A stretch of DNA of 64,000 nucleotides. Origin: Phenylobacterium sp. (GTDB taxonomy: Bacteria; Pseudomonadota; Alphaproteobacteria; Caulobacterales; Caulobacteraceae). Position numbers and translations under genes: made by a program. How positions within the stretch are numbered: the stretch's first letter is position 1; each line of letters opens with the position of its first letter. The stretch lies in NCBI GenBank assembly GCA_018001015.1, contig JAGNIV010000008.1:81232-145231 (forward strand). Reading direction: 5' to 3'. This document shows, in pieces, positions 51,059-61,571 of this stretch. Under the pieces are notes generated by a model. The model worked only from the letters and a program-made list of their open reading frames with translations. It was not told the DNA's origin and searched no databases.

Positions 51059-52551
51059 TTTGACAGCTCCAGGGTGGGCAGGGCGAACGCCTCCTGGGCG
51101 TCGAGCCGGGATTTGCGGAAATGAGTCCGCACGCCGCTCTGCGCGCCGAACTCCATCAGTTGATCTGACCTTGGGTCATAGGCCGGCCAACCGGCGCAAT
51201 CGGGTTTGCCCGTCTTGGCGAAGGCCACCCAGCAGCCATGCATCAGGTCGGCCATGGCCTTGTCGTCGGGCTTGATCATGCTGAGCGGCGTGCGGCGTCC
51301 CCAGTACTCGAAGACATACTGAATCTCCGCGGCGTGGAAGGCCCGCGTCACCATCGGACGGAAGCGCGAGCCGACATAGGAGAAGTGGTACAGCCAGGCC
51401 GGCTTGCCCTTGGCGGCCTGGGCGGCGGTCCAGCGGGCGGGGGCGCCGAACGCCCGGTCAGTGAAGACCGCGCGGCCCAGCACCTCGTCGCTCTGGGCCG
51501 CCTCCTCGGCATAGATGGCGCGTACGGCAGGCGGCAGGGCCTTGCCGACAGCCGCCGGGCCCAAGCCGAACTCGCTCATCAGCGAATCCTCGCCGGAATT
51601 GGAGCCGATGATGAGAGGCACGTCATTGGCGCGGCCCGCGGCGAAGGCCTGGGCCGGGGTCTGCTTCATCAGCCGGCCATCGACGAAGGGCCCAAAGTCG
51701 CCCTGCACCTTGGCGATGAGATCGGCGGCCGGAAGGGCGCGGAGCTGTTCGGCGGTGGGGTCGGTTAGGCCGAGCGCGGCGGCGGCCTTCACCCCTTCGG
51801 CCTCCTTGTCGGAGAGCTTGATCGGACCGCCCCAGCCGCCGCCAGACTGCACCACGGCCTTCTGGTAAAGGCCCTTGGAGCTGCGTGTGGCCATCAGGGC
51901 GAGCGTGCTGGCGCCCCCGGCGCTCTCCCCGAAGACCGTGACGTTGCCGGGGTCGCCGCCGAAGGTCTTGATGTTGCGCTTCACCCATTCCAGCGCCGCG
52001 ATCTGGTCCATCAGCCCGTAGTTTCCAAGCGCCTCGCCGGGCTTGGCGGCCTTGGTCAGGGCCGGGTGAGTGAAAGAGCCGAGCGGGCCCAGGCGGTAGT
52101 TGATGGCCACCAGCACCACCCCGTCGCGGGCGAAGTTAGCGCCGTCATAGATCCAGCCGGCGCCATAGCGGTGCGAGCCGCCGTGCAGCCAGACCATCAC
52201 CGGCGCCTTTCTGGCCCCCTTGGGCGCGAAGACGTTGAGCTGCAGGCAGTCCTCGCTCATCGGCCCGTTGGCGCTGCCGAGGTTGGGGGCGCCATCGGCG
52301 CGCATGGTCTGCATGCAGGAGACCCCGGCCTTGGTCCCGTCCCGTTCGCCGGTCCAAGGCGTGAGTTTGGCGGGAGGCGCCCAGCGCAGGGGCCCGACCG
52401 GCGGGGCGGCATAGGGGATGTTGCGATAGATCTGCGCGGTCGGGGTTTCGGTCCCGACGATCACGCCGCCCTCCACCTTGAGCTTGACCGGATCGGCCAG
52501 GGCCGGCGTGGCGGCGAGCGCAAGGATCGCGGAGAGCACGGCGAGCTTCAT
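51055..52551 (-). CDS. Exported type-B carboxylesterase
   Basis: A 498-residue carboxylesterase/para-nitrobenzyl esterase-type enzyme with a signal peptide (MKLAVLSAILALAATPALA). The oxyanion segment VMVWLHGGSHRYG, the nucleophile elbow FGESAGG and the acid in NSGEDSLMSEF are visible; the histidine is probably in TRAFHAAEIQYVFE. The ATG at 52551 follows GGGGACG. It is first in a two-gene operon with the sulfatase, so the pair may remove acyl and sulfate groups from one substrate (inference). Confidence 0.9.
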   Translation of the reverse strand: MKLAVLSAILALAATPALADPVKLKVEGGVIVGTETPTAQIYRNIPYAAPPVGPLRWAPPAKLTPWTGERDGTKAGVSCMQTMRADGAPNLGSANGPMSEDCLQLNVFAPKGARKAPVMVWLHGGSHRYGAGWIYDGANFARDGVVLVAINYRLGPLGSFTHPALTKAAKPGEALGNYGLMDQIAALEWVKRNIKTFGGDPGNVTVFGESAGGASTLALMATRSSKGLYQKAVVQSGGGWGGPIKLSDKEAEGVKAAAALGLTDPTAEQLRALPAADLIAKVQGDFGPFVDGRLMKQTPAQAFAAGRANDVPLIIGSNSGEDSLMSEFGLGPAAVGKALPPAVRAIYAEEAAQSDEVLGRAVFTDRAFGAPARWTAAQAAKGKPAWLYHFSYVGSRFRPMVTRAFHAAEIQYVFEYWGRRTPLSMIKPDDKAMADLMHGCWVAFAKTGKPDCAGWPAYDPRSDQLMEFGAQSGVRTHFRKSRLDAQEAFALPTLELSK

Positions 52552-52642
52552 GGGTTCGTCCCCGGGCGGCCTGAAATGCGGTCGGCCATCTTGAAATGTC
52601 GGTCGAACCATTCGCCGGGCCGCGCGCGCGGTCAACCGGCCG

Positions 52643-55600
52643 TCAGTGGAAATCCCGGCTGTGGATCAGGCCCCCGGCCTTGCGTCCGGAGTCGGCGGCC
52701 GGCCCCTCGTCGCGCAGGCGGGCGGTGAGGTGGGAGAGGTCGGTGAAGCTCTTGGCCACCAGGTGGACCACGTCGCTCTCGATCTGCAGCTGGCCGTGGA
52801 CCTGCAGCAGGGTGGCGGTCATCACCAGCCGGCGGTTGGCCTCGAAGGCGTCCTTCCAGATGACGATATTGGCGATACCCGTCTCGTCCTCCAGGGTCAT
52901 GAACACCACCCCCTTGGCTGTGCCCGGCCGCTGGCGCACCAGGACGATCCCCCCCACCGAGGTCCAGCGCCGGTCGCGCATATGCTTCAGCGCCGCCGCC
53001 GGGACCGCCCCGGCCTGGGCCAGCTCGCCGCGGAAGAACTCGCAAGGATGGGCCTTCAGCGACAGGCGCGTGGTGCGGTAGTCCTCGGTGACGTTCATCG
53101 GCAGGCTCATCAGGGGCAGCTCGACCTGGACCTCCGGGCGGTCCATCGCGGCCAGCAGCGGGGCGTCGGTCTCGACCTTGGTTTCCCCCACCAGACCCTT
53201 CACCGCCCACAGGGCCTGGCGGCGGCTCAGGCCCATCCCGGCGAAGGCGTCGGCCTCGGCCAGCAGCTCCATGGCCCGGCGCGACAGGCCGCGCGCGAAG
53301 GCCTCAAGCGTGCGGACGCCGGCGGCGCGCATCTTCATCAAGGTCTTCCCGTCGTCTTCCTTGAAGCCTTTGATCTGCCGCAGGCCCAGGCGCATGGCCC
53401 GCAGGCGCTCGCCCTCCAGCGGCTCCAGGGTGCAGTCCCAGTCGCTGGCCAGGACGTCGGGGGGCCGCACCTCCACCCCATGCTCGCGGGCGTCGCGGAC
53501 CAGCTGGGCCGGCTGGTAAAAACCCATGGGCTGGCTGTTCAGCAGGGACGCGCAGAAGGCGTCGGGCCATCGCCACTTCACCCAGGCCGAGGCGTAGACC
53601 AGCAGGGCGAAGCTGATGGCGTGGCTTTCGGGGAAGCCGTAGGAGCCGAAACCCTCGATCTGTCCGAAACAGTTGTTGGTGAACTCCTCGTCGTAGCCCT
53701 TGGCTAGCATGCCCGAGATGAACTTCTCGCCGTATTCTCCGACATTGCCGTGGTGCCGGAAGGTGGCCATGGCCCGGCGCAGGCCGTCGGCGTCGTTCTC
53801 ACTGAAATTGGCCCCCTCGATGGCGATGCGCATGGCCTGTTCCTGAAAGAGCGGCACGCCCAGGGTCTTCTTGAGGATCCGCTCCATCTCGCCCTGGTCG
53901 AACCCCTTCGACGGGCGCGGATAGCTGACCTGGCTGGGGTCGGCCCGCCGCTTCAGATAGGGATGGACCATGTTGCCCTGGATGGGTCCGGGCCGCACGA
54001 TCGCCACCTCGATCACCAGGTCGTAGAACTTCCGGGGCCGCAGCCGGGGAAGCATCGACATCTGAGCTCGGCTTTCCACCTGGAAAACCCCCACGGAATC
54101 GGCCTTGCAGAGCATGTCGTAGACCTCGGGAACCTCCTGGGGGATGTGGGCGATGTCGCTGATGACGGTCCCGTCCTCCAGGGGCGGCAGCATGTCGAAG
54201 CTGCGCTTCAGGGCGGTGAGCATGCCCAGCGCCAGGACATCGACCTTCATCAGGCCGATGGCGTCGATGTCGTCCTTGTCCCATTCGATGAAGGTGCGAT
54301 CCTTCATGGCGGCGTTGCCGATCGGCACGGTCTCGTCCAGCCGACGCTTGGTGAGCACATAGCCGCCGACGTGCTGAGACAGGTGGCGCGGAAACTTCAG
54401 CAGTTCCTGGCCGAGCGCCGTGGCTCGGCGGATTTCGGGATTGTCGGGATCCAGCCCCGTCTGGCGGATGTGCTCATCGGCGGTCATGTCGCCCCAACTG
54501 CCCCAGACGGTGCCGGACAGGGCGGAGGTGACGTCTTCGGTAAGACCCAGCGCCTTGCCCACTTGGCGGATGGCCATGCGGGGGCGGTAGTGGATGACCG
54601 TGGCGACAATGGCGGCCCGCTCGCGGGTGTAGCGGCGATAGACATACTGCATCACCTCCTCCCGGCGCTCATGTTCGAAGTCGACATCAATGTCGGGCGG
54701 CTCGCCGCGCTTCTCCGAAATGAAGCGGGAGAACAGCAGGTCCTGATCGTCCTTGGTGGGATCCACCGCCGTGATCCCCAGGCAGAAACAGACGCAGGAA
54801 TTGGCCGCCGAGCCCCGCCCCTGGCAGAGGATGTCCTGGCCGCGGGCCCAGGCGACGATGTCGTGGACGGTGAGGAAGTAGTTGGCGAAGCCCAGCTTCT
54901 CGATCAGGTCGAGCTCGTGCTGGATGGTCGCGCGCTCCTTTTCGCCCATGCCGCCGGCGAACCGCCACTCCGCCCCCGCCCAGGCCAGGTCGCGCAGATG
55001 CTGAATGGCGGTCTTGCCCGACGGCACGGGTTCGTCGGGGTACTCGTACCTGAGCTGGCCCAGATCGAACTTGATGCGCGCCGCGATCTCGACACTGCGC
55101 GCCACCGCTCCGGGGAACTTGGCGAACAGACGGGCCATCTCCTCGGGGCTCTTCAGGTGCCGCTCGGCGTTGGCCTCCAGGCGCAGGCCGGCGTCGTGGA
55201 TGGTGCAGGTCTCGCGGATACAGGTGACCACGTCCTGCAGGGCCCGGCGTTCGGGGCCGTGGTAGAGCACGTCGTTGGTGGCCACCATCGGCGCGCCGCT
55301 GACCTGGGCCAGGGCCGCCAGCTTGGAGAGCCGGTGGACATCGCGGGCGCCATAGGGCCGCGACGCCGCCAGCCACACCGAACCCCGCAAGGCCTTGGCG
55401 ATCATGATCAGATCGGCCTCGAAGGCCGCATCCAGGCGATCAGGCGGGACCACCAGGGTGAGCTGGCCCTCCGAATGCTGGAGGTAGTCTTCCCAGTGCA
55501 ATTCGCACTCGCCCTTGAGGCAGCGGCGCTGGCCAGCGGTGAGCAGGCGGGTCAGGCGGCCATAGGCCTCGCGATCGGAGGGGTAGCAGAGCAGGGAAGG

Positions 55601-55834
55601 CGTGCCGTCGGCGAAGTCCAGGCGACAGCCGGTGAAGGCGCGGAACGTCGTATGCGCGCCCAGATCCTTCACCGCCGACCAGGCGCGCACCACGCCGGCC
55701 AGACTGTTGCGGTCAACGATGCCTATGGCGTCGAGGCCGAGCGCGGCGGCGGTCTCCACCAGCTCATGCGGGTGCGAGGCGCCCCGCAGGAAGGAGAAGT
55801 TGGTGGCCGCCTGGAGCTCGACGTAGCGGGTCAT
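52643..55834 (-). CDS. dnaE2: Error-prone DNA polymerase III alpha subunit
   Basis: A 1063-residue C-family polymerase. The N-terminal PHP domain starts [20 protein letters not shown]; polymerase catalytic aspartates lie in PPDIDVDF (383 and 385); helix-hairpin-helix and OB-fold regions follow ([18 protein letters not shown]). DnaE2 copies damaged DNA within the ImuA-ImuB-DnaE2 mutasome. Its ATG overlaps the imuB stop (ATGA). It is last gene of an SOS-controlled operon. Confidence 0.95.
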   Translation of the reverse strand: MTRYVELQAATNFSFLRGASHPHELVETAAALGLDAIGIVDRNSLAGVVRAWSAVKDLGAHTTFRAFTGCRLDFADGTPSLLCYPSDREAYGRLTRLLTAGQRRCLKGECELHWEDYLQHSEGQLTLVVPPDRLDAAFEADLIMIAKALRGSVWLAASRPYGARDVHRLSKLAALAQVSGAPMVATNDVLYHGPERRALQDVVTCIRETCTIHDAGLRLEANAERHLKSPEEMARLFAKFPGAVARSVEIAARIKFDLGQLRYEYPDEPVPSGKTAIQHLRDLAWAGAEWRFAGGMGEKERATIQHELDLIEKLGFANYFLTVHDIVAWARGQDILCQGRGSAANSCVCFCLGITAVDPTKDDQDLLFSRFISEKRGEPPDIDVDFEHERREEVMQYVYRRYTRERAAIVATVIHYRPRMAIRQVGKALGLTEDVTSALSGTVWGSWGDMTADEHIRQTGLDPDNPEIRRATALGQELLKFPRHLSQHVGGYVLTKRRLDETVPIGNAAMKDRTFIEWDKDDIDAIGLMKVDVLALGMLTALKRSFDMLPPLEDGTVISDIAHIPQEVPEVYDMLCKADSVGVFQVESRAQMSMLPRLRPRKFYDLVIEVAIVRPGPIQGNMVHPYLKRRADPSQVSYPRPSKGFDQGEMERILKKTLGVPLFQEQAMRIAIEGANFSENDADGLRRAMATFRHHGNVGEYGEKFISGMLAKGYDEEFTNNCFGQIEGFGSYGFPESHAISFALLVYASAWVKWRWPDAFCASLLNSQPMGFYQPAQLVRDAREHGVEVRPPDVLASDWDCTLEPLEGERLRAMRLGLRQIKGFKEDDGKTLMKMRAAGVRTLEAFARGLSRRAMELLAEADAFAGMGLSRRQALWAVKGLVGETKVETDAPLLAAMDRPEVQVELPLMSLPMNVTEDYRTTRLSLKAHPCEFFRGELAQAGAVPAAALKHMRDRRWTSVGGIVLVRQRPGTAKGVVFMTLEDETGIANIVIWKDAFEANRRLVMTATLLQVHGQLQIESDVVHLVAKSFTDLSHLTARLRDEGPAADSGRKAGGLIHSRDFH

Positions 55835-57351
55835 GCGAACAGGCCGTGCAGCCACCACTTGGCTTGCGTCCCCGGCGTGTAGGTCCCGGCCCGGAACAGC
55901 CAGAACCGCGCGCCGGCCTCATCCTCAACCCGATAGTAGTCGCGTATGTGGTCGGTGCGGACATCCTCGATGGCGCCGCGCCACCATTCCTGGCCTATGC
56001 GTTCAGGCCCCTCGGCGCGGCGCACGCGGTGTAGCTGGCCGCGCCAGCGGAACTGGCGGGGCGGGTCGTCGGGCATCAGGGCGGTGACCGCCTCCAGGGG
56101 CTCGGGACGGCGGAACAGGCGGAACGGGCGCGGGCGCTCCGGGTCCCAGCCGGCGACGGACGGACCCAGCGCCGCGCCGGGGACGACGGACTGTTCCGGG
56201 ACGTGGCTTTCCACAGGCCGGGCTTTCCAGACCCGATCCTCGCCCAGGCGATTGGTCAGTCGGTCGATCAGCGGGGCGAGCCCCTCGGCGCTGCCCGCCT
56301 CCAGCAGGCTGTCCAGCCGCGCCTGCCGTCCGGAGAGCGCCTCCACCTCGCCGGCTTCCAGGGTCACCACCTCCACCCCGAAGCCGGGATCGATGGTCTC
56401 GATCTTGGGAGCAAACAGCTTGGCGATCCGGGTGGGGTCGCGGGCGGCGAGCGCCAGCCCGACCTGGAGCGGGGCGACCTGGCCATCGACCCGGTGGAAG
56501 CAGAGCTCGAACCGGCGCGCCCCCTGCCCCTCCTTCTCCAGCCGCGCGCAGAGCGCGGCGCCGACGTCGAAGGCGACGCGGGCCATGTCCTCCGGCGCGC
56601 TGATCGGCTCGGCGAAGGCCAGACGCGCGAACCAGGGGGTCGGCGCGCGATGGAAGATCAGCGCCTCCTTGGAACGGCCCAGCGCCTGGTCGAGACGGGT
56701 CAGGGTCTCGATCCCGAACCGGCGGGCCAGCGGCGCGCGGGGAATGTCGAAGAGCTGGGCCAGAACCTTCAGCCCCAGGCGGTCGATCTGGGCGGCGGTC
56801 TCGGGCTCCAGCCTCAGGGCCGCCGGCGGCAGGGGCGCCAGCAGGCCGATCTGCTGCCCGGGCCGGGCGATGGCGCCGTCCTGGCCGTAGTGGGCGAGCG
56901 CCCAGGCCGCGCCAGGCGTATCGGCGATGGCGATGCGGAACGCCAAGCCATTGGCCGACAGCCTGCTCTGGAAGTCGGCCAGCAACTCGGCCTCCCCGCC
57001 CCACAGGTGGGCGACGCCGCTGATGTCCATGAACAGGCCATCGGGCCCATCGGCGGCCACGGCCGGCGAGAAGCGCACGCACCAGTCCACCAGGGCCGAG
57101 AGCGCCCGGGCATCCGCCTCGGGCTCGGCCTCCGCGGTGACGAGCTCGGGGGCGATGGCGGCCGCATCCGTGGCCTTCTGGCCCACATAGAGACCCAGTC
57201 TGCGGCCCGCCCGGTCCACGGCCGACAGGCGTCGCGTCCCCTTGGCGGATTCGACCAGCGCGAAGGGGCTAGGCTGTGCGTCGGAGGGGTTGCGACGGCG
57301 CCAGTTGCTGACCGCCCAGAGGGGCGACCAGGCGCAGAGGATGCGTGCCAT
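55831..57351 (-). CDS. imuB: ImuB, Y-family polymerase-like mutasome hub
   Basis: A 506-residue Y-family polymerase homolog whose catalytic acidic residues are lost, as in ImuB generally: the palm motif that normally reads DMDAFF is [15 protein letters not shown], and the second reads [15 protein letters not shown]-terminal extension beyond the little finger bears the interaction region ([21 protein letters not shown]). ImuB links DnaE2, ImuA and the beta clamp. It overlaps the 3' end of imuA by about 80 bases; the ATG at 57351 is preferred over the one at 57363. Confidence 0.92.
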   Translation of the reverse strand: MARILCAWSPLWAVSNWRRRNPSDAQPSPFALVESAKGTRRLSAVDRAGRRLGLYVGQKATDAAAIAPELVTAEAEPEADARALSALVDWCVRFSPAVAADGPDGLFMDISGVAHLWGGEAELLADFQSRLSANGLAFRIAIADTPGAAWALAHYGQDGAIARPGQQIGLLAPLPPAALRLEPETAAQIDRLGLKVLAQLFDIPRAPLARRFGIETLTRLDQALGRSKEALIFHRAPTPWFARLAFAEPISAPEDMARVAFDVGAALCARLEKEGQGARRFELCFHRVDGQVAPLQVGLALAARDPTRIAKLFAPKIETIDPGFGVEVVTLEAGEVEALSGRQARLDSLLEAGSAEGLAPLIDRLTNRLGEDRVWKARPVESHVPEQSVVPGAALGPSVAGWDPERPRPFRLFRRPEPLEAVTALMPDDPPRQFRWRGQLHRVRRAEGPERIGQEWWRGAIEDVRTDHIRDYYRVEDEAGARFWLFRAGTYTPGTQAKWWLHGLFA

Positions 57352-58054
57352 CAGAGGCCTCATAGGTGAAGGCGTCGGCCGCCTCGAACAGCCAGCTGCC
57401 GGTGCGGCCGCCCCGGCAGCGCTCCAGTTCCACCGCCCAGCGCGGCGGACCCAGTCCGAACTCCCCCGGTCCCGGCTCGCTGGCGGCGGGGGTGACCCGC
57501 CAGCGGCTGGCCGCGGCCGAGCCCCCGGCCGCCTTGGCCTTGCCTCCGTAAGGCCGGCGGCGGATCACGAAGCCGGTAGCGCCGCGCTTCTCGCAGGCCA
57601 ATTGCAGCCGGCGGCCGGCGGTCAGGCTGACGGTCTCCACCTCGGCGAAGACGGCGGCGACGCCGGGGGTGGCGAGCGCATCCTCGGCGACAGCCAGGGC
57701 CTCATCCTCGTCACGGGCGCAGACCTGGATCAGCCGTTCGGCGGGAAAGCCCAGACCCACCAGACCCGGGACGAAGAGATCGTCGCGTCGCAGGATCCAC
57801 ACCGCCTCGCCTCGCCTGGCCAAGGGCGCCGCCACCAGGGCGGCGAAGGCGGCGGGACAGGCGGCGGTCTCGGCCTCCATCCCCTCGCCTCCGAATTCAT
57901 GCCAGCAGCCCAACGGCAGACCGCCGTCCAGGAAGCAGCTGTCGATGTGAGAATCGCCGAAGGGTAGGGATTCAGAGTCCGCCCGTCCGCCCGCCTCGAG
58001 GGTGGCGATCTTCGCCTTGAGAGCGGCGAGCCGCTCATCGCGAAAACCGGACAT
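57269..58054 (-). CDS. imuA: ImuA, RecA-like mutasome protein
   Basis: A 261-residue protein of the ImuA/SulA-like group, with a RecA-type fold: LPFGDSHIDSCFLDGGLPLGCWHEFGGEG near residue 45 and a C-terminal tail rich in Trp, Arg and Gly (RWAVELERCRGGRTGSW). It works with ImuB and DnaE2 in damage-induced mutagenesis. It is first in the operon. Its ATG lies 16 bases from a canonical SOS box, so LexA control is expected. Confidence 0.9.
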   Translation of the reverse strand: MSGFRDERLAALKAKIATLEAGGRADSESLPFGDSHIDSCFLDGGLPLGCWHEFGGEGMEAETAACPAAFAALVAAPLARRGEAVWILRRDDLFVPGLVGLGFPAERLIQVCARDEDEALAVAEDALATPGVAAVFAEVETVSLTAGRRLQLACEKRGATGFVIRRRPYGGKAKAAGGSAAASRWRVTPAASEPGPGEFGLGPPRWAVELERCRGGRTGSWLFEAADAFTYEASDGTHPLRLVAPLGGQQLAPSQPLRRTA

Positions 58055-58070
58055 GGCTTCCTGTTCCTTT

Positions 58071-58085
58071 GTTCCTATTTTGTTC
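58071..58085. promoter_or_regulatory. LexA SOS box upstream of imuA
   Basis: GTTCCTATTTTGTTC matches the alphaproteobacterial LexA direct repeat GTTC-N7-GTTC exactly (GAAC-N7-GAAC on the imuA strand). A third GTTC at 58063-58066 precedes it. It sits between 17 and 31 bases upstream of the imuA start, where it would cover the promoter or leader. Confidence 0.9.
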
Positions 58086-58142
58086 TAGCTTCGGATCAAG
58101 AAGAGTCAATCACCCCATGGTGGAGTCCGTTTCCGCGTGTCG

Positions 58143-58499
58143 TTACGCGGGGCGAATTTCTTCGGGTTCGGGATCGACCACGAACCGCACGGCGTCGACC
58201 ATCGACCGCCTCTCGATCCAGGCGCGTGCGATGCGATGGCCGCCGTCCATCAGATGGCCATCAGCAGAGAAAATGATGGGATAGGAAAGGTCGGCGGCCA
58301 TGATCCGTTCGGCATGCCCGGCGACGTCCCTCAAGCTAGGCGCCTGGCCTCGAAACCAGCAGTCCTGGTCGAACTCGGGAATCTCGGCGATGGAGATTTG
58401 GAACACCGGCAAACCGGACGACGCCGCCCACAGCTTCTCCGTCAGCCAATAGGCTCGGCCACCGGGAACCGTGTGGGAATGACGTTCGGGAGAGGGCAT
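58143..58499 (-). CDS. ParB/sulfiredoxin-like small protein
   Basis: A 118-residue protein with a ParB/sulfiredoxin-type nuclease-like core: PVFQISIAEIPEFDQDCWF, then YPIIFSADGHLMDGGHRIARAWIERR, where the G-x-x-x-D-G-G-H-R segment is the conserved nucleotide-binding loop. It lacks the HTH of true ParB. The ATG at 58499 abuts a strong hairpin. It lies 39 bases downstream of serA on the same strand but shows no link to serine metabolism. Role unknown. Confidence 0.7.
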   Translation of the reverse strand: MPSPERHSHTVPGGRAYWLTEKLWAASSGLPVFQISIAEIPEFDQDCWFRGQAPSLRDVAGHAERIMAADLSYPIIFSADGHLMDGGHRIARAWIERRSMVDAVRFVVDPEPEEIRPA

Positions 58500-58530
58500 G
58501 GACGGCGGCTTCGCAGGAAGACCGCCGTCC
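58500..58530 (-). terminator. Hairpin between serA and the ParB-like gene
   Basis: GGACGGCGG (58500-58508) and CCGCCGTCC (58522-58530) form a perfect 9-bp stem with a 13-base loop, 8 bases beyond the serA stop. There is no T-run, and the stem touches the next start codon, so it could terminate serA or limit translation of the next gene. Confidence 0.5.
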
Positions 58531-58538
58531 ATCAAGTC

Positions 58539-60113
58539 CTAGAAGCGAAGCGTACGGGCTTCCTTCACGTGCGGCAGGGCGCGGATCTTGGTGATCAGGG
58601 CGTCCGACGGGTCCTGGTCGATCCCCACCAGGGCGATGGCGTCCTCGCCAGCGGAGACCCGGCCCAGGTTGAAGGTGGCGATGTTGACATTGGCGTCGGC
58701 CAGGATGGCGCCGAGGTTGCCGATGAAGCCCGGCTTATCGAGGTTGTTCACATAGAGCATGACCCCGCCGAACGGCGCGTCCAGGTCCATGCCCTTGACC
58801 TCGATGATACGCGGCGTGCCCGCCATCACCGAACCGGCGAAGGAGCGCTTGCCCATGGCCGTGGTCACGGTGATCCGCACCAGGCTTTCGTAGATGGGCG
58901 AGTCGTCCTGCTTGCTCTCCGACACGGTGATGCCGCGCTCGCGGGCCACGGCCGGGGCCGAGACCATGTTGATCTCCGCCAGCATGGGACGCATCACGCC
59001 GGCCAGGGCGGCGGCGGTCAGGGGACGGGTGTTGAGGTTGGCGACCTCGCCCTCATAGGCGATGTCGATGGCCTTGACCTCGACGTCGACCATCTGGCCG
59101 GCGAAGGCGCCGAGGCGTTCGGCCAGGGCCACGAAGGGCTTCAGCTTCGGGGCTTCGTCGGCGGTGACCGAGGGGCTGTTCAGGGCGTTGGAGACCGCGC
59201 CGGTGAGCAGGTAGTCGCTCATCTGCTCGGCGACCTGCAGGGCCACGTTCTCCTGGGCTTCCATGGTGGAGGCGCCCAGGTGGGGGGTGGCGATGAAATT
59301 CTCGGCGCCGAACAGCACGTTTTCCTTGGCCGGCTCCTCGACGAAGACGTCGAAGCCCGCGCCGCCGATGTGGCCGCTGTCGAGGCCGGCGCGGAGGGCG
59401 GCTTCATCCACCAGGCCGCCGCGGGCGCAGTTGATGATCAGCACGCCCTTCTTGGTCTTGGCCAGGTTCTCGGCCGACAGGATGTTGCGGGTCTTGTCGG
59501 TGAGCGGGGTGTGCAGGGTGATGACGTCGGCGCGGGCCAGCAGGTCGTCGAGCTCGACCTTCTCCACCCCCAGTTCCACGGCGCGTTCAGCCGACAGGAA
59601 GGGGTCGTAGGCGACGACCTTCATCTTCAGGCCGTTGGCGCGATCGGCGACGATGCCGCCGATATTGCCGGCGCCGATCAGGCCGAGCGTCTTAGCGTAG
59701 AGCTCCACGCCCATGAAGCGGTTCTTCTCCCACTTGCCGGCCTGGGTGGAGACGTCGGCGGCGGGCAGCTGACGCGCCAGGGCGAACATCATGGCGATGG
59801 CGTGCTCAGCGGTGGTGATCGAGTTGCCGAAGGGGGTGTTCATCACCACGATCCCCTTGGAGGTCGCGGCGGGGATGTCGACATTGTCGACGCCGATGCC
59901 GGCGCGGCCGATGACCTTCAGGTTGGCGGCCGCCGCGATCACATCCTTGTCGGCCTTGGTGGCCGAGCGGACGGCCAGGCCATCATACTGGTCGATGATC
60001 TTGAGCAGCTCTTCCTTCGACAGGCCGGTCTTCACATCGGCGTCGACGCCGCGTTGCTTGAAGATCTCGATGGCGGCGGGGCTCAGCTTGTCGGCGATGA
60101 GGACGCGGGGCAT
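58539..60113 (-). CDS. serA: D-3-phosphoglycerate dehydrogenase
   Basis: A 524-residue long-form SerA. The substrate domain starts MPRVLIADKLSPAA; the NAD-binding Rossmann loop GLIGAGNIGG lies near residue 146; catalytic residues are in NCARGGLVDEAAL and ATPHLGAST; an intervening domain and a C-terminal ACT domain follow (NLDKPGFIGNLGAILADANVNIATF). The ACT domain is the usual site of serine control. It follows serC by 82 bases in the serine operon. Confidence 0.96.
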   Translation of the reverse strand: MPRVLIADKLSPAAIEIFKQRGVDADVKTGLSKEELLKIIDQYDGLAVRSATKADKDVIAAAANLKVIGRAGIGVDNVDIPAATSKGIVVMNTPFGNSITTAEHAIAMMFALARQLPAADVSTQAGKWEKNRFMGVELYAKTLGLIGAGNIGGIVADRANGLKMKVVAYDPFLSAERAVELGVEKVELDDLLARADVITLHTPLTDKTRNILSAENLAKTKKGVLIINCARGGLVDEAALRAGLDSGHIGGAGFDVFVEEPAKENVLFGAENFIATPHLGASTMEAQENVALQVAEQMSDYLLTGAVSNALNSPSVTADEAPKLKPFVALAERLGAFAGQMVDVEVKAIDIAYEGEVANLNTRPLTAAALAGVMRPMLAEINMVSAPAVARERGITVSESKQDDSPIYESLVRITVTTAMGKRSFAGSVMAGTPRIIEVKGMDLDAPFGGVMLYVNNLDKPGFIGNLGAILADANVNIATFNLGRVSAGEDAIALVGIDQDPSDALITKIRALPHVKEARTLRF

Positions 60114-60140
60114 GGGGCGGTATCCTTGAGGTGTGGAGGT

Positions 60141-60186
60141 GCGCTCCCGGCGCCGGCGCGTGCGGCGGTCCGGGCGGCGGGAGCGC
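60141..60186 (-). other. Inverted repeat in the serC-serA gap
   Basis: GCGCTCCCG (60141-60149) is matched by CGGGAGCGC (60178-60186), a perfect 9-bp stem with a 28-base GC-rich loop. It may tune the ratio of SerC to SerA through processing or partial termination; this is inference from structure only. Confidence 0.4.
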
Positions 60187-60195
60187 TAAGGGGTT

Positions 60196-61365
60196 TTAGG
60201 CGGCTTGCAGGTCGGCGGCGATGGACGCGAAGGCCCAGTCGAGCCAGGGCGTCAGGGCCTCCAGGTCGGAGGTCTCCACCGTGGCGCCGCACCAGATCCG
60301 CAGACCCGCCGGGGCGTCGCGATAGCCGCCGATATCCAGGGCCACGCCTTCCTTCTCGAGGATGGCGGCCAGCTTCTTGGCGAAGTCGGCCTGGGCGTCG
60401 TCGGACAGGGCGGTGACCGCGGGATCGACCACCTTGAGGCACACCGAAGTGTTGGACCGGGTGGCCGGATCGGCGGCCAGGAACTCCACCCAGGGGGTCT
60501 TGGCGACCCACTCGGCCAGAGCACCCAGATTGGCGTCGGCGCGGCGCTGCATCTCGGTCAGGCCGCCGATGCCCTCGCCCCACTTCAGGGCGTCGATGGC
60601 GTCTTCCACACAGAGCATGGACGGCGTGTTGATGGTGGCGCCCTCAAAGATGTCGAGGCTGACCTTGCCGCCCTTGGTCATGCGGAACAGCTTGGGCATG
60701 GGCCAGGCGGGCGTGTAGCTTTCCAGGCGCGCCACGGCGCGGGGACCGAGGATCAGGACGCCATGGGCGCCCTCGCCCCCGAGCGCCTTCTGCCAGGAGA
60801 AGGTGACCACATCGAGCTTGGCCCAGTCGAGATCTTGCGCGAAGGCGGCGCTGGTGGCGTCGCAGATGGTGATGCCTTCACGGTCGGCGGCGATGAAGTC
60901 GGCGTTGGGAACCCGGACGCCGGAGGTGGTGCCATTCCAGGTGAAGACCAGGTCGGCGTCCTTGCGGACCTTGGTCAGGTCCGGCAGCTCGCCATAGGGG
61001 GCGTCAAGCACCTCGGCCGGCAGCTTCAGCTGCTTGACCACGTCGGTGACCCAGTCCTTGCCGAAGCTTTCGAAGGCCAGCAGCTGGACCGTCTTGGGAC
61101 CGAGCATGGACCAGAGGGCCATTTCCACGGCGCCGGTGTCCGACCCGGCGACGATGCCGATCAGATAGTCATCCGGCACCTGCAGCACCTGGCGGGTGCG
61201 GTCGATGGCTTCCTTCAGACGCGCCTTGCCCAGCTTGGAGCGGTGCGAGCGCCCGAGGACGGCGTTCTGGAGATTTTGGGGATTCCATCCGGGGCGCTTG
61301 GCGCACGGGCCGGAAGAGAATTCGGGGCGGGCCGGGCGCATGGCCGGCTTGGCGAGGGTATTCAT
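60196..61365 (-). CDS. serC: Phosphoserine aminotransferase
   Basis: A 389-residue PLP enzyme of the alphaproteobacterial SerC type ([19 protein letters not shown] start). The PLP lysine is in [14 protein letters not shown], and RIWCGATVE lies near the end. It converts 3-phosphohydroxypyruvate and glutamate to phosphoserine. The ATG at 61365 follows GGGAGAC. It is first gene of the serC-serA operon, with a structured leader upstream. Confidence 0.95.
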   Translation of the reverse strand: MNTLAKPAMRPARPEFSSGPCAKRPGWNPQNLQNAVLGRSHRSKLGKARLKEAIDRTRQVLQVPDDYLIGIVAGSDTGAVEMALWSMLGPKTVQLLAFESFGKDWVTDVVKQLKLPAEVLDAPYGELPDLTKVRKDADLVFTWNGTTSGVRVPNADFIAADREGITICDATSAAFAQDLDWAKLDVVTFSWQKALGGEGAHGVLILGPRAVARLESYTPAWPMPKLFRMTKGGKVSLDIFEGATINTPSMLCVEDAIDALKWGEGIGGLTEMQRRADANLGALAEWVAKTPWVEFLAADPATRSNTSVCLKVVDPAVTALSDDAQADFAKKLAAILEKEGVALDIGGYRDAPAGLRIWCGATVETSDLEALTPWLDWAFASIAADLQAA

Positions 61366-61440
61366 AGCGATGTCTCCCATCCTTACAGATGAGCAGCGCC
61401 CCGTTGGGGGGGCGTGGCCCGCCGCGCAAAAACTCCGGTT
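61366..61440 (-). promoter_or_regulatory. Candidate serC RNA motif in the serC leader
   Basis: On the serC strand the leader shows a GC-rich hairpin, CGCCCC/GGGGCG (61397-61414), and a short CATC/GATG hairpin (61378-61391) just before the ribosome-binding site. The serC motif is a conserved RNA known from alphaproteobacteria at exactly this place, ahead of serC-serA operons. Assignment here rests on location and the two visible stems. Confidence 0.5.
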
Positions 61441-61571
61441 TGTCGGGCAGGGCAAGCGTAATTTTTCGAAAGACAGATTGAGCGGCCCTGACGACACGCC
61501 GGCTTGGCCTTGGCGCTCAGTCGTGATTCCTGGTCCCGCGGCGAGGCCCGCAGGAGCCTGCCCGAACCTCG

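Noticed and set aside
53750-55882. Long plus-strand open frame opposite dnaE2
   Set aside because: dnaE2 has full domain support; the opposite frame has shadow composition and no start signal.
58137-60416. Very long open frame on the plus strand opposite serA and serC
   Set aside because: It is antisense to two well-supported enzymes and its product is rich in His, Gly, Asp and Gln, the usual shadow of high-GC coding DNA.
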